A stretch of 64,000 nt of DNA from Paracoccus solventivorans (GCF_900142875.1 NZ_FRCK01000002.1:62001-126000), one strand, 5' to 3'; shown: positions 8,698-17,956, counted from the first letter of the stretch. Translations and numbers: made by a program. The notes: generated by a model not told the origin, from the letters alone.

Positions 8698-11667
8698 ATG
8701 TCCGTTGACGCGATTGCACCCGGGGATGCGCCGCAGGGGCGGCGCCTCGTCCCGCCCCTGCCGGGCACCGACCGGCAGCAGGCGTTCCTGCTGCAGTTGG
8801 GCGACGCCCATGCCGCGCTGCACGATCCCGCCGCGATCATGCAGACCAGCGCCCGCCTGCTGTGCCAGCATCTGGACGCGGACCGGACGCTGTATCTGGG
8901 CATCGAGGACGCGGACGGCGAGCGGCAGTGCCACGTCCGCGGCCAGTACAGCCGGCATTTCCCGCCGCTGCCCGAACGGTTCGACGACGACGCCAGCAGC
9001 CTCGGCTGGGTCAGCGCGCAGCTGCGGCTGGGCCGGCCGGTGGTGGTCGCCGACGCCACCACCGACCGGCGGCTGGACCCGGCGGTGCGCCGCGCCTGGC
9101 TGGCCACCGGGGTGCTGGCCCTTGTCGCGGTGCCGCTCTTGCGCAACGGCCGCGAGGTGGTGCATTTCGGCTGCCACCACCACTCGGCCCGGCGCTGGAC
9201 CGACGCGGAGGTAGCGCTGATCGCCGAGGTGGCCGAGCGCACCCGCGCCGCCGTCGAGCGCGCCCGCGCCGAGACCGCCCTGCGCGCCAGCGAGGCCAAG
9301 TACCGCGCCATCGTCGATTCCATCAACGAGGGCATCGCCCTGATCGAGGCGGTGACCGACGGCGCGGGCGCGGTGTCGGACCTGGTGTTCCGAGAGGTGA
9401 ACCCGGCCTTCGCCCGGCAGTTCGACCTCGGCTCGGGCATCGGCGCGGCGGTCGGGCGCAGCGTGGCCGAGCTGCTGCCCGATCTGGTCCCCGGCTGCAT
9501 GGCCGCGTTCGCGCGCATCCGCCGCGACGGCACCGGCATCCGCCCCGGCCCGCCCCTGCACCTGCGCGGGCGCTGGTTCGAGGTCCATTTCGCCCCGGTC
9601 GGCGCCCGCGATTCCGGCTGGATCACCGTGGTGTGCAGCGACATCACCGAGCGGCGGCAGGCCGAGCACGAGCTGCGCCAGCGCGAGCAGCGCCACGAGT
9701 TCCTGCTGCGGCTGGCCGATGCGCTGCGGCCGGTGTCGGACCCGCAGGCAATGCAGGCGCTGGCGATGCAGGTGCTCGCCCGGCATCTGGGCGTCGCCCG
9801 CGCCGAATATTACGAGATCGACCCGTCGGGGCAGTTCGCCACCCTGCAGCGCGGCAATGCCGGCGAGCCGCCGCACCAGCTGCGCTTTCGGCTGGAGGAT
9901 TTCGGCCCCGGCCCGCGCTGCGCCTATGCCGCCGGCCAGACCTATGTCTGCGCCGACACCGCCGCCCTGCCCGGCGACGACCCCGGCCGCGAGAGCTTTG
10001 CCGAGGTGCAGGCGCGCTCGGTCATCGGGGTGCCGGTCATCAAGGACGGCATGTTCCGCGCGGTGATGAGCGTCATCCATACGGCCCCGCGCGACTGGTC
10101 GCCGCTGGACGTGGCGCTGGTCGAGGAAACCGCCGAGCGGGTCTGGGCCGCGGTGCAGCGCGCCCGCGCCGAAACCGCGCAGCAGGCCAGCGAGACCCGC
10201 TACCGCACCCTGTTCGACCGCATCGACGAAGGGGTGGCGATCTGCGCGGCGCAGCGCGACGGCGACGGGCGGGTGGTGGACGCGCGCTATGTCGAGCTGA
10301 ACCCCGCCTATGAACGCCAGACCGGGCTGGACCGCGCCCGCGCCCTGGGGACGCTGGCCAGCGCGGTGTTCCCGCTGCACCATCCGACGCTGATGGCGAT
10401 TGCCGACCGGGTGCTGCGCACCGGCCGCGCCGAGCGGGTCGAGGATGTCGTCCCCGACCTCGACCGCTGGTTCTCGCTGCGGGTGGCGCCGTTCGGGGGC
10501 GAGAACGGGTTCTCGGTGTTCTATGCCGACATCACCGAGGCCCGCCGCGCCGCGGAAGAGCTGCGCGACCGCGAGGAACGGCTGCGCAGCTTTGGCGAGG
10601 CGTCCTCGGACGTGCTGTGGATCCGCAACGCGGGCACGCTGGCGCTGGAATATCTCAGCCCGGCCTCAGCGCGGATGTTCGGCCTGCCGCCGGACTGGGC
10701 CGCGCAGGGCAAGGGGCTGGACGACTGGCTGGAGCTGGTGGTCCCCCAGGACCGCGCCGCCGCCCGGCAGGCGTTCGAGAAGATCCGGCAGGGCGAGCAT
10801 CTGACCTACGACCTGCGCATCCGCCGCCCCTCGGACGGGCGGGTGCGGCTGCTGCGCAATACCGATTTCCCGATCCGCGACCCGATGGGCCGGGTCACCC
10901 GCATCGGCGGCGTCTGCCACGACGGCACCGAAGAGCAGGAGACAGCCGAGCGGCTGGAGATCCTGGTCGCCGAGCTTCAGCACCGCACCCGCAATCTGCT
11001 GGGGGTGGTGCGCTCGGTCGCCGACCGGACCCTGGCCGGCAGCGCCTCGCTGGAGGAGTTCAGCGACCGGTTCCGCGACCGTCTGGGGGCGCTGGCCCGC
11101 GTGAACCGGCTGCTGTCGCGGCTGTCCGAGGGCGACCGCATCACCTTTGACGAGCTGCTGCGGGTGGAACTGGCGGCGCACGGGGTCTCGAACGGTTCGG
11201 ACTATGGCGGGCGGCTGCGGCTGCACGGGCCCGAGGGGATCCGCCTGCGGTCGTCCATGGTGCAGCCGCTGGCGCTGGGGCTGCACGAGCTGGCTACCAA
11301 TGCCCTGAAATACGGGGCGCTATCGCTGCCCGAGGGGCGGCTGTCGGTCGAATGGCGGCTCGAGGATCGCGCGCCCGGCGAGGGCGAGGACGCGGGGGAC
11401 GGAAATGGGGACTGCGAGCGCGTGCTGCGGGTCGAGTGGCGCGAAAGCGGGGTGGCGGTGCCCAGGCCCGACCGCGGGCCGGGACCGCGGCCGCGCAGCG
11501 GCTCGGGGCGCGAGCTGATCGAGCGGGCGCTGCCCTATCAGCTGAGGGCCGAGACCAGCTATGAGTTGACCCCGAACGGGGTTCATTGCACCATCGCGCT
11601 GCCGCTTCCCAGCAGCGCCGACAGCGACGGCCCCAGCGGCGGCTGGATCCGCGCCGCCCGGGGCTGA
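8698..11667 (+). CDS. Multi-sensor HWE-family histidine kinase
   Basis: A 989-residue kinase without clear membrane segments, so probably a soluble cytoplasmic sensor. Reading along: a GAF-like domain (about 40-195), a PAS domain (200-320), a second GAF-like domain (335-490), PAS (500-615), PAS with a PAC-like end (620-745), then an HWE kinase core. The phospho-accepting His762 lies in LQHRTRNLLG, the ATP-binding N-box is HELATNALKYG from 863, and the family's W-x-E is W914-R-E916. GAF and PAS pairs usually bind chromophores, haem, flavin or small ligands. A GAF cysteine for bilin attachment is not obvious. A stand-alone receiver lies convergent just downstream and is a plausible partner. Confidence 0.9.
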   Translation: MSVDAIAPGDAPQGRRLVPPLPGTDRQQAFLLQLGDAHAALHDPAAIMQTSARLLCQHLDADRTLYLGIEDADGERQCHVRGQYSRHFPPLPERFDDDASSLGWVSAQLRLGRPVVVADATTDRRLDPAVRRAWLATGVLALVAVPLLRNGREVVHFGCHHHSARRWTDAEVALIAEVAERTRAAVERARAETALRASEAKYRAIVDSINEGIALIEAVTDGAGAVSDLVFREVNPAFARQFDLGSGIGAAVGRSVAELLPDLVPGCMAAFARIRRDGTGIRPGPPLHLRGRWFEVHFAPVGARDSGWITVVCSDITERRQAEHELRQREQRHEFLLRLADALRPVSDPQAMQALAMQVLARHLGVARAEYYEIDPSGQFATLQRGNAGEPPHQLRFRLEDFGPGPRCAYAAGQTYVCADTAALPGDDPGRESFAEVQARSVIGVPVIKDGMFRAVMSVIHTAPRDWSPLDVALVEETAERVWAAVQRARAETAQQASETRYRTLFDRIDEGVAICAAQRDGDGRVVDARYVELNPAYERQTGLDRARALGTLASAVFPLHHPTLMAIADRVLRTGRAERVEDVVPDLDRWFSLRVAPFGGENGFSVFYADITEARRAAEELRDREERLRSFGEASSDVLWIRNAGTLALEYLSPASARMFGLPPDWAAQGKGLDDWLELVVPQDRAAARQAFEKIRQGEHLTYDLRIRRPSDGRVRLLRNTDFPIRDPMGRVTRIGGVCHDGTEEQETAERLEILVAELQHRTRNLLGVVRSVADRTLAGSASLEEFSDRFRDRLGALARVNRLLSRLSEGDRITFDELLRVELAAHGVSNGSDYGGRLRLHGPEGIRLRSSMVQPLALGLHELATNALKYGALSLPEGRLSVEWRLEDRAPGEGEDAGDGNGDCERVLRVEWRESGVAVPRPDRGPGPRPRSGSGRELIERALPYQLRAETSYELTPNGVHCTIALPLPSSADSDGPSGGWIRAARG

Positions 11668-11695
11668 CGCCGCGGGGCTGAAGGCGGGCGCGCCC

Positions 11696-12160
11696 TTACA
11701 TGAAGCGCGGCGCCGAGACCGTGCCCCGCCCCGGGGAACCGGCGCCATCGGTGGCGCCCTTGCCGCGCCCCGCCTGGCGGCGGTGGCAGCACAGCTCGGC
11801 GATCGCCTCGAGCAGGGCGGAAATCTCGAAGGGTTTCTGGAACACCGGCGCCTCGCGCCAGTCCGCCGGCAGCATGTCGCGGTCGTAGCCGGTGGCCAGC
11901 GCATAGGGGATGTCGCGCCTTGTCAGCGCCGCGATCACCGGCGTGACCGCCGCCCCGCGCAGGTTGGTGTCGAGGATCGCCGCATCCACATGCTCGCCCC
12001 GCTCCAGCGCGGCCAGCGCCGCCTCGACCGTGGCGAAGGGGCCGACCAGCCGCGCCCCGGCTCGGCCCAGCGCCGAGGCAAGGTCGTCGGCCTGGAAGAA
12101 TTCATCCTCGACCACCATGACCGCGCAATCCTGCAGCCTGCTGTCTGGTGCCCTGCCCAT
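11696..12160 (-). CDS. Single-domain response regulator (receiver only)
   Basis: A CheY-like receiver of 154 residues with no output domain. The acidic pocket is E18-D19, the phosphorylation site is Asp64 in AAILDTNLRG, the switch threonine is T90 in ALATGYD, and the conserved lysine is K109 in FQKPF. A Gly/Ser-rich tail follows the domain. It is convergent with the HWE kinase gene, with only 28 bases between the two stops. Kinases of the HWE class often work with such stand-alone receivers, so a phosphorelay or phosphate-sink role fits. The start at 12160 leaves the receiver directly at the N-terminus; the frame remains open upstream without family sequence. Confidence 0.88.
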   Translation of the reverse strand: MGRAPDSRLQDCAVMVVEDEFFQADDLASALGRAGARLVGPFATVEAALAALERGEHVDAAILDTNLRGAAVTPVIAALTRRDIPYALATGYDRDMLPADWREAPVFQKPFEISALLEAIAELCCHRRQAGRGKGATDGAGSPGRGTVSAPRFM

Positions 12161-12396
12161 TCCGAATGGCCCCCGTCTGTTGCGCCCGTGTCCTGCGCAT
12201 GTCCTGCGCGCCGCTTTCTCGCGCCGTTCTCTTGCGCCGCGTCTGGCGGTGGCCGGCGTGCTGCGGCGGTCCTGCGGCGTGACGTCGCCACCATATGGGG
12301 AGGAAACCGCCTGCCGCAAGGATTCGGCCCCCGAGTGCCGCTGCGGCGTTTCCAGGTTTCGCACTGCTGGCGGGCAAGCGCGAGAGGCCGCGGCGA

Positions 12397-13422
12397 TCAG
12401 CCGCGGCGGGGGCGGATGGTGTCGCCGGGCAGAAAGGTCGGGGCCAGCGCGATGATGCCGTCCTCGGGGCGCGGGTCCTTGCCGGCGACGATGCGCGCCG
12501 CGCGCCGGCCGATGTCCAGCCGCCGCGCATCGGTGGTCGCCAGCCGCATCGGCAGCCCGTCCAGCAGGTCGACGCCGTTGAACCCGGCCAGCCCCAGCCG
12601 CCCGGGGATGTCGATCCCCTGCCCCAGCGCCCAGATCAGCCCGCCCGCCCCGATCAGGTCGTTGGAATAATACAGGAAATCCAGTTCCGGCTCGCGCGCG
12701 AGGATCCGCTCGGTCAGCTCGCGCCCCTTGGCCAGCGACGAGCCGCCCTGATAATATTCGCGCGCCACCAGCGTCAGCCCGGCCTGCGCCAGCGCCCGTT
12801 CGAACCCGACCAGCCGCTTGCGGGCGCGGTGGTCCTCGGGCATGTGGGTGCCGATGAAGCCGATGCGGCGATAGCCCGCGGCCAGGATCTGCGCCGCCAT
12901 CTCTTCGCCCGCGCGCTCGTGGCTGATGCCCACGGCGCAGTCGATGGGATGGCCGTCGACATCCATGATCTCGACTACCGGCACCCCGGCATTGCCTAGC
13001 ATCGCGCGCGAGGCGCGGCTGTGTTCCAGCCCGGCCAGGATCACCCCCGAGGGCCGCCAGCTGAGCATGTCGTAAAGCACGGTCTCCTCGCGCGCGGGGC
13101 CGTAGTTGGTCACCCCCACGACGGGTTGCAGCCCGGTGTCGTCGAGCTCGGCCGAGATTCCGCCCAGCACGTCGGGAAACACCAGGTTCGACAGCGACGG
13201 GATCACCACCGCCACCAGGTTGACCCGCTGGCTGGCCAGCCCGCCGGCGATCTTGTTGGGCACATAGCCCAGCGTCCGCGCCGCGGTCAGCACCTTTTCG
13301 CGGGTGGCGGGCGAGACATCGCCGCGGTTGCGCAGCACCCGGCTGACGGTCATCTCGCTGACCCCCGAGGCAAGCGACACGTCGCGAAGGGTCAGCGGGC
13401 GACGGCGGGGTTCAGGGCTCAT
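12397..13422 (-). CDS. LacI-family transcriptional regulator, GntR (gluconate)-like
   Basis: DNA-binding repressor of 341 residues. The N-terminal helix-turn-helix and hinge are at about 10-62 (TLRDVSLASGVSEMTVSRVL, then LGYVPNKIAGGLASQR). A periplasmic-binding-protein-like effector domain follows (about 65-335). The overall pattern is close to E. coli GntR: PSLSNLVFPDVL, YDMLSWRPSGVIL, VPVVEIMD. That suggests a sugar-acid ligand. No gluconate kinase or transporter is adjacent, so the target genes are elsewhere or this is an orphan. The start at 13422 is chosen because the HTH begins 10 residues in. Confidence 0.9.
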   Translation of the reverse strand: MSPEPRRRPLTLRDVSLASGVSEMTVSRVLRNRGDVSPATREKVLTAARTLGYVPNKIAGGLASQRVNLVAVVIPSLSNLVFPDVLGGISAELDDTGLQPVVGVTNYGPAREETVLYDMLSWRPSGVILAGLEHSRASRAMLGNAGVPVVEIMDVDGHPIDCAVGISHERAGEEMAAQILAAGYRRIGFIGTHMPEDHRARKRLVGFERALAQAGLTLVAREYYQGGSSLAKGRELTERILAREPELDFLYYSNDLIGAGGLIWALGQGIDIPGRLGLAGFNGVDLLDGLPMRLATTDARRLDIGRRAARIVAGKDPRPEDGIIALAPTFLPGDTIRPRRG

Positions 13423-13530
13423 GCGGAAATCACCGGGTTGCGCGGCAGGGAATGGAATCGTGTTAGCGCACGACAAGATACCGGCGCAACCTTGCCACGC
13501 CCCCGCCACCCATGCGACAAGACCGCCAGC

Positions 13531-13607
13531 GACCCCGTGGCTCAACTGGATAGAGCAGCCCCCTCCTAAGGGGCAGGTTGGAGGTTCGAATCCTCTCGGG
13601 GTCGCCA
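13531..13607 (+). tRNA. tRNA-Arg (anticodon CCT)
   Basis: A complete cloverleaf of 77 bases including the encoded CCA. The acceptor GACCCCG (13531-13537) pairs with CGGGGTC (13597-13603). The D-arm is GCTC/GAGC, the anticodon stem GCCCC/GGGGC flanks the loop CTCCTAA, and the T-arm contains GGTTCGAATCC. The anticodon CCT is at 13565-13567 and reads AGG arginine codons. Confidence 0.97.
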
Positions 13608-13663
13608 GCTTGGAAAATCGGGGCGCGGCGTCTTCCGCATCGCGACCCTGCACCGCGCCAGCG

Positions 13664-14596
13664 TCAATCGCCGCCGTTCCCGCCGCGGTATTCCGCAAGC
13701 ACCCGCCAGACCAGATCCTGCATCCATGCGGCCTGTGCCTGATCCGGGCCGGAGCGGGGGGGAATATTCGCCGGCAGGCCGCGGGGATCCTTGCTGTAGA
13801 TCACCGCGAAATGCGCCAGGGCGATCAGGTAATTGCCCCTGTCGTTGAGATGGATGTCATCCGCAAACAGATCGGACAAAGAGCCCAGCCCCGGCGCCTT
13901 GCCAGCCAGAATATCGTCATGCGCCGCCGCCATGATCAATGGCCCGGGGATCATCGCCATTTGCGGCATCCCGTCGGCCAATCCTGCATTCACATGGCTT
14001 CGAATCTCTTCCCAACGGGCCATTTCGAGCGGCATCCGCTCACGGAAGGCAATATGCCCTTCCGGGTCGTTGTAGGGATTGGGGTAATCCGGCCCCGAGG
14101 TCATATCGACCCAGGTCGCAAACAGGATGCTGCGCGCGCCGGCACCGTCGCTGCCATGCCGCCAGGCATGCTCGGCCCAGCGCAGCGCCATCTCTGACGA
14201 GCGGTGATAGGGGGCGGTGTTGGCCAGCGATACCCGCTCGGTGATGACCAGAACGTCGAAATTGGCCATTACCTTGGGATCGCGAATATCGGGAGCGTCG
14301 CCCTCGGGCGCATGTTCCCAGCGCCATTCCATCGGGCTGCCGGGAATTGTCGATTTCACCAGCACCCCGCGACGAGAGCCCCTGAGGCGGAGGAAACTCT
14401 CCAGCGGCGGCATGATGCCATCGGTCAGGCTATGACCGGACTCGACGACGCGCAGGCTGAAATCATCCTTGTCCGCGGCCGGAATGCCACGGCCGGACGC
14501 AATCAGGAAAAGCCCCGATGATCCGGCACCGAAAAGCAGGCTTCTCCGATCCAATTCCGCCCCCGTCCAGATAATCGACACCTTGACGGAGGGCAT
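13664..14596 (-). CDS. Exported SGNH-hydrolase-like protein
   Basis: A 310-residue protein. DRRSLLF followed by a hydrophobic Gly/Ser stretch (about residues 16-40) looks like a Tat-type signal. The mature part opens with ESGHSLTDG, where Ser56 takes the place of the GDS serine, and ends with the DxxH element D246-D-I-H249 plus LNDRGNYLIAL. This block pattern is that of SGNH/GDSL esterases and acyl-transferases, though the substrate is unknown. The gene is less GC-rich than its neighbours. It is divergent from gtrA and close to glycosyltransferase genes, so removal of an acyl group from a surface glycan is a reasonable guess. The start is uncertain: TTG just before DRR has a better ribosome site. 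Confidence 0.65.
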   Translation of the reverse strand: MPSVKVSIIWTGAELDRRSLLFGAGSSGLFLIASGRGIPAADKDDFSLRVVESGHSLTDGIMPPLESFLRLRGSRRGVLVKSTIPGSPMEWRWEHAPEGDAPDIRDPKVMANFDVLVITERVSLANTAPYHRSSEMALRWAEHAWRHGSDGAGARSILFATWVDMTSGPDYPNPYNDPEGHIAFRERMPLEMARWEEIRSHVNAGLADGMPQMAMIPGPLIMAAAHDDILAGKAPGLGSLSDLFADDIHLNDRGNYLIALAHFAVIYSKDPRGLPANIPPRSGPDQAQAAWMQDLVWRVLAEYRGGNGGD

Positions 14597-14829
14597 ATTC
14601 CACGCCCATCACATCAGCCTAATGCATTCTCCCAGATTACCGCCGACGCGCGATCGTTTCAAGCCGAGGCACGCCCCGCGGCGCCGGAGATGGTCATTGC
14701 GATGGACCGCGCGCCGGTCCTGCCCTATTTTCCAGACCGGACCGCTCGGCCCGGGGGATCATGCCGGTGCCGGCACGGCGGAACGCCCAGCGGGCCACGG
14801 GGAACGACACAGGCAAGCGCAAGGCGGAC

Positions 14830-15219
14830 ATGCTGCGGATTTTACGGCGATACGGCCTGTTTGCCGGAGGCTCGGCGCTTGGCGCCGTGGTCGATTACGT
14901 CGTGACCCTCGGCGCGGTCGGGCTGTTCGGCCTGTCCTCTGCGGTGGCGCTGGGGCTGGCGATGCTGGTCAGCGCCACCGGGGTGTTCTTCTGGCACGAG
15001 CACATCACCTTCGACGCCGCGGGAACCCGCGGAAAATCGCGGCGCTACGCCGCCTTCATGCTGTGGAGCGGGGTGGTCTTTGCGCTGCGCGCCGCGATGC
15101 TTCTGGGCTTCCAGACCCTCGGCCTGCCGCTGCCGGTTGCCCTGGCGGCGGCAATCGGCATCGCCTCGGTCATCAACTACATGCTGTCATCGCGGGCCAT
15201 CTTCCGTCCGCGCGGCTAG
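14830..15219 (+). CDS. GtrA-like membrane protein (putative lipid-linked sugar flippase)
   Basis: A 129-residue protein with four hydrophobic segments and the GtrA layout: LRRYGLFAGGSALGAVVDY at the start, WHEHITF in the middle and INYMLSSRAIF at the end. GtrA proteins are thought to flip undecaprenyl-phosphate-linked sugars made by a GtrB-type GT2 enzyme. I prefer the ATG at 14830 (AAGG five bases upstream); the frame is open from 14761 with a charged, non-conserved leader. Its end overlaps the end of the convergent GT2 gene by 33 bases, the partner expected for this family. Confidence 0.85.
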   Translation: MLRILRRYGLFAGGSALGAVVDYVVTLGAVGLFGLSSAVALGLAMLVSATGVFFWHEHITFDAAGTRGKSRRYAAFMLWSGVVFALRAAMLLGFQTLGLPLPVALAAAIGIASVINYMLSSRAIFRPRG

Positions 15220-16278
15220 GGGCAGCGCCGGGTTCGCGGTCAGCCACATGATGTCGGGCGCCGCTTCATCCACCCGGGACAGTGGCATCCCGGGGGCCAG
15301 CCTGTCCTGGGGCCGGCGCCCGGCGGCGGGTCCCGACCAGCGGACGTCATCGACAAGGAACAGCGGCCGGCGCTTGGTCTCGTTGAAGATGCGGCCCAGG
15401 TATTCGCCGATCACCCCCAACGCGATCAGCTGCGCGCCGCCCAGCAGCAGGATGGTCAGGAACAGGGTCGGAAAGCCCTGCACCTCTTCGCCGAAGAAGA
15501 TCGTGCGGAGGAAATAGAACGTGCCGGCCAGAAAGGCGACCAGCGCGATGGCGAATCCGAGATAGGCGGTCAGCCGCAGCGGCACGATGGTAAAGGAGGT
15601 GATCCCCTCGATGGACAGATTCACCAGCTGCCCGTAATTCCACTTGGACGAGCCCGCAAAGCGCGGCTTGCGCACGTAATCCACGGCCACCGCGGGAAAG
15701 CCGATCCAGGCGAACAGCCCCTTCATGAAGCGATGCGTTTCCGGCAGCCGCAGCAGCGCCTCGACCGAGCGGCGGCTCATCAGCCGGAAGTCCCCGACAT
15801 TCTCGGGCAGCGGCACCGGCCCAAGGCGGCGCATCAGCCGATAGAAGACGCGCGCGGTCGCCCGCTTCAGCCAGTTGTCCCCCTGCCGCTCGATGCGCCG
15901 ACCATAGGCGATGTCGTAGCCCTCGCGATAGCGTTCGATGAACGCCGGGATCAGCTCGGGCGGGTCCTGAAGGTCGGCGTCGATCACCACCACCGCATTG
16001 CCCGAGGCGTGGCACAGGCCTGCGGTCAGGGCGATCTCTTTCCCGAAGTTCCGCGACAGGTTGACGATGGTGATGTTGCCCTCGCGCTCGGCAAGCCCAT
16101 GCATCTCGGACAGGGTGCCGTCGCTGCTGCCGTCATTGACAAAGACGATCTCGTAACCCTGGCCGAGCGGCCTCAGGACCTGGCCGAGGCGGCTCACGAA
16201 CTCGCCAAGCCCGCCCTCTTCGTTGAAACAGGGGCAGACGATCGAGAGCAGTTCCGGAGGGGGGCGCCGTTCGGTCAT
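15187..16278 (-). CDS. GT2 glycosyltransferase, GtrB/dolichol-phosphate-sugar-synthase type
   Basis: A membrane-anchored glycosyltransferase of 363 residues. The N-terminal GT-A domain (about 10-235) begins LSIVCPCFNEE, contains VNDGSSDGT and the metal-binding D100-A-D102 followed by LQDPPELI. Two hydrophobic segments (about 235-265 and 275-300) anchor it. Enzymes of this type move a sugar from a nucleotide to polyprenyl phosphate on the cytoplasmic face. It starts inside the end of the GT87-like gene (4-base ATGA overlap), so translation is coupled. A GtrA flippase is next door, convergent. Confidence 0.9.
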   Translation of the reverse strand: MTERRPPPELLSIVCPCFNEEGGLGEFVSRLGQVLRPLGQGYEIVFVNDGSSDGTLSEMHGLAEREGNITIVNLSRNFGKEIALTAGLCHASGNAVVVIDADLQDPPELIPAFIERYREGYDIAYGRRIERQGDNWLKRATARVFYRLMRRLGPVPLPENVGDFRLMSRRSVEALLRLPETHRFMKGLFAWIGFPAVAVDYVRKPRFAGSSKWNYGQLVNLSIEGITSFTIVPLRLTAYLGFAIALVAFLAGTFYFLRTIFFGEEVQGFPTLFLTILLLGGAQLIALGVIGEYLGRIFNETKRRPLFLVDDVRWSGPAAGRRPQDRLAPGMPLSRVDEAAPDIMWLTANPALPLAARTEDGPR

Positions 16279-17501
16279 GCCGACCTGCCTGTCCGCAGCG
16301 CCGCGGCAGAGCGGATCGGATTGCGGCAGATGACCAGATAGATCGCCAGCAGCGCCAGCAGCGCCAGCTCGCGCGAGCGGGCGACGGCGCCGAGATCGAG
16401 CCGTTCCCAGATCCTCTGCGGGAAGAACAGGATGCAGGCCAGAACCGCGATGATGGCAAGCAGGGTCCTTCGTCCCCGCGCCGCCCGCAGCAGCGGGTAG
16501 GTGATCACCGCCGCCGGCGCCAGATCGTAGTCATGCGCCATGAACAGCAGCGCCGAGATGATGAGGATGGCCGCGATCAGCCAGATGTTCTCGTATCCGT
16601 CGCGTATCAGGTAAAGCAGGAGCACGCTGGCTGCGGCCAGCGGCATCAGCGACGGGGTCTCGATTCCCGCCGACGCGAGGACGCTGCGCAGGCCGAACAC
16701 ATGCCGGAACGTCGCGGTGTTGAACTCGCTGTCCGAATATTCGCCCAGCGACCGGATCCACGCGATCCAGGAACCCTCGATCCCGGCCGCAATGATCGGC
16801 CAGGCGGTGGCGGCCAGGGTGGCCGCAGCGGCGGCCAGCAGCAGCGACCATCTGCGGTCGAGAAGGAACCAGAGGCCGACGAGCAGCGCCAGCTGCGGCT
16901 TGAAGGCGCTCAGGCCCAGAAGCACGCCCGCCAGGATGTCCCGGCGCCGGTCGGCCAGCAGCCAGCAGCCCATCAGCAGCGCGGCCGCGACCAGGGTGGT
17001 CTGCCCCATCCACACCACATGGGCGGTAAAGGGATTGCCGATGACCACGGCCGAGGCAAAAAGGATATCCGCGCGCATCCGGGCCTGATCGGCCGCGTCG
17101 ATCGCCCCCGCCTTCAACGCCCCATTGCAGAGAAACAGGACCAGAAACAGGATCGAGGCAATATTCAACGCCCCCATCGCCAATCTGGCATAGTCGAGAT
17201 CGCCGATCGACAGGACCATCGCGAGCGGTGCCGAGTTCGGCGGATAGGCGAAGATTTCGGAATCGAAATCGGCAATCGACTTCATATGCGCCTTGAAGTC
17301 GGCGGCGTCATAGGGGTTTCGCAGATTGTCCCACATTTCGCCGGCGACATGAATATAGCGCATGTCGAAACCGTAGATGCCACCCCCGCGGCCGACGCCC
17401 AGAAAGCCGAAAGCGACCAGCGCCGCCACGGCCAGGACCAGCAGTCCAGCCGCCATCGCGAAACGCCCGGAGGAGTTCTGCCCGACCCTGACAAATGCCA
17501 T
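16275..17501 (-). CDS. GT87-like polytopic glycosyltransferase (DUF2029)
   Basis: An integral membrane protein of 408 residues with about ten hydrophobic segments. An early periplasmic loop carries acidic and aromatic residues (YGFDMRYIHVAGEMW, FDSEIFAYPPNSAPL), the arrangement of polyprenyl-phosphate-sugar-dependent GT-C enzymes of the GT87/DUF2029 group. It probably uses the lipid-linked sugar made by the coupled GT2 enzyme to modify a surface glycan. The call of GT87 is by pattern only. Like the SGNH gene, it is less GC-rich than the surroundings and uses more A/T-ending codons, which suggests acquisition by transfer. It is the first gene of the minus-strand pair. Confidence 0.72.
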   Translation of the reverse strand: MAFVRVGQNSSGRFAMAAGLLVLAVAALVAFGFLGVGRGGGIYGFDMRYIHVAGEMWDNLRNPYDAADFKAHMKSIADFDSEIFAYPPNSAPLAMVLSIGDLDYARLAMGALNIASILFLVLFLCNGALKAGAIDAADQARMRADILFASAVVIGNPFTAHVVWMGQTTLVAAALLMGCWLLADRRRDILAGVLLGLSAFKPQLALLVGLWFLLDRRWSLLLAAAAATLAATAWPIIAAGIEGSWIAWIRSLGEYSDSEFNTATFRHVFGLRSVLASAGIETPSLMPLAAASVLLLYLIRDGYENIWLIAAILIISALLFMAHDYDLAPAAVITYPLLRAARGRRTLLAIIAVLACILFFPQRIWERLDLGAVARSRELALLALLAIYLVICRNPIRSAAALRTGRSA

Positions 17502-17956
17502 CCCTCGGTCCCCTGCAAGTCTATCGACATCCGGTCACAGGTCTCATGCAGAACTTCCTGCCTGTTTAGCACGGAACCCCCCGTCGCTCCAAGAATATTG
17601 AGCAAGCCTCGGCCTTGGTCTTTAGGACAGGAAAAGACGCCAGCGGGGCGAAATGAGACCATGCCGCCCAGGCATATCGGCAGGTAATCGAGTTCGCACC
17701 CGCGGTGGCGAAAGTTCTGCACGGCGGCTTCGCCCGGCGCCTCGGAAACCAAAACTTCGGGTGCCAGGTGGTGCGCCTCATTGGGCCGGGCGCAACCGCG
17801 CGCGCCTGCCTTCTCTTTTGTCTGAAAATATCCCGGGGGTCCGGGGGCAGCGCCCCCGGCTTCGTCACGCCGGCGCGCGCAGGTCCGCCCGATACGCCGC
17901 CGGGCTTTCCGCAGCACGTCTGGCGTCCGGCGCTTGCTGCCTCTATAGCGGGCGGC
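17502..17956. other. Intergenic region between the GT pair and phnA
   Basis: 455 bases between divergent genes. The only structure I can point to is the inverted repeat copy at 17811-17859. The left part is comparatively AT-rich and should contain the promoter for the minus-strand glycosyltransferase pair. Minus-strand frames are open across it, but none has a start with a ribosome site or a family I recognise. Confidence 0.5.
17811..17859. repeat. Dispersed intergenic repeat, inverted copy
   Basis: TTCTCTTTTGTCTGAAAATATCC, then G/C runs and the hairpin CCGGGGGC-AGC-GCCCCCGG (arms 17841-17848 and 17852-17859). This is the reverse complement order of the copy at 21061. Confidence 0.65.

Noticed and set aside
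13531..17956. tRNA-Arg as attachment site of a genomic island ending near 17.9 kb
   Set aside because: I looked for a repeat of the tRNA 3' end (GGTTCGAATCC and neighbours) in 17.5-18.0 kb and found none, and there is no integrase.
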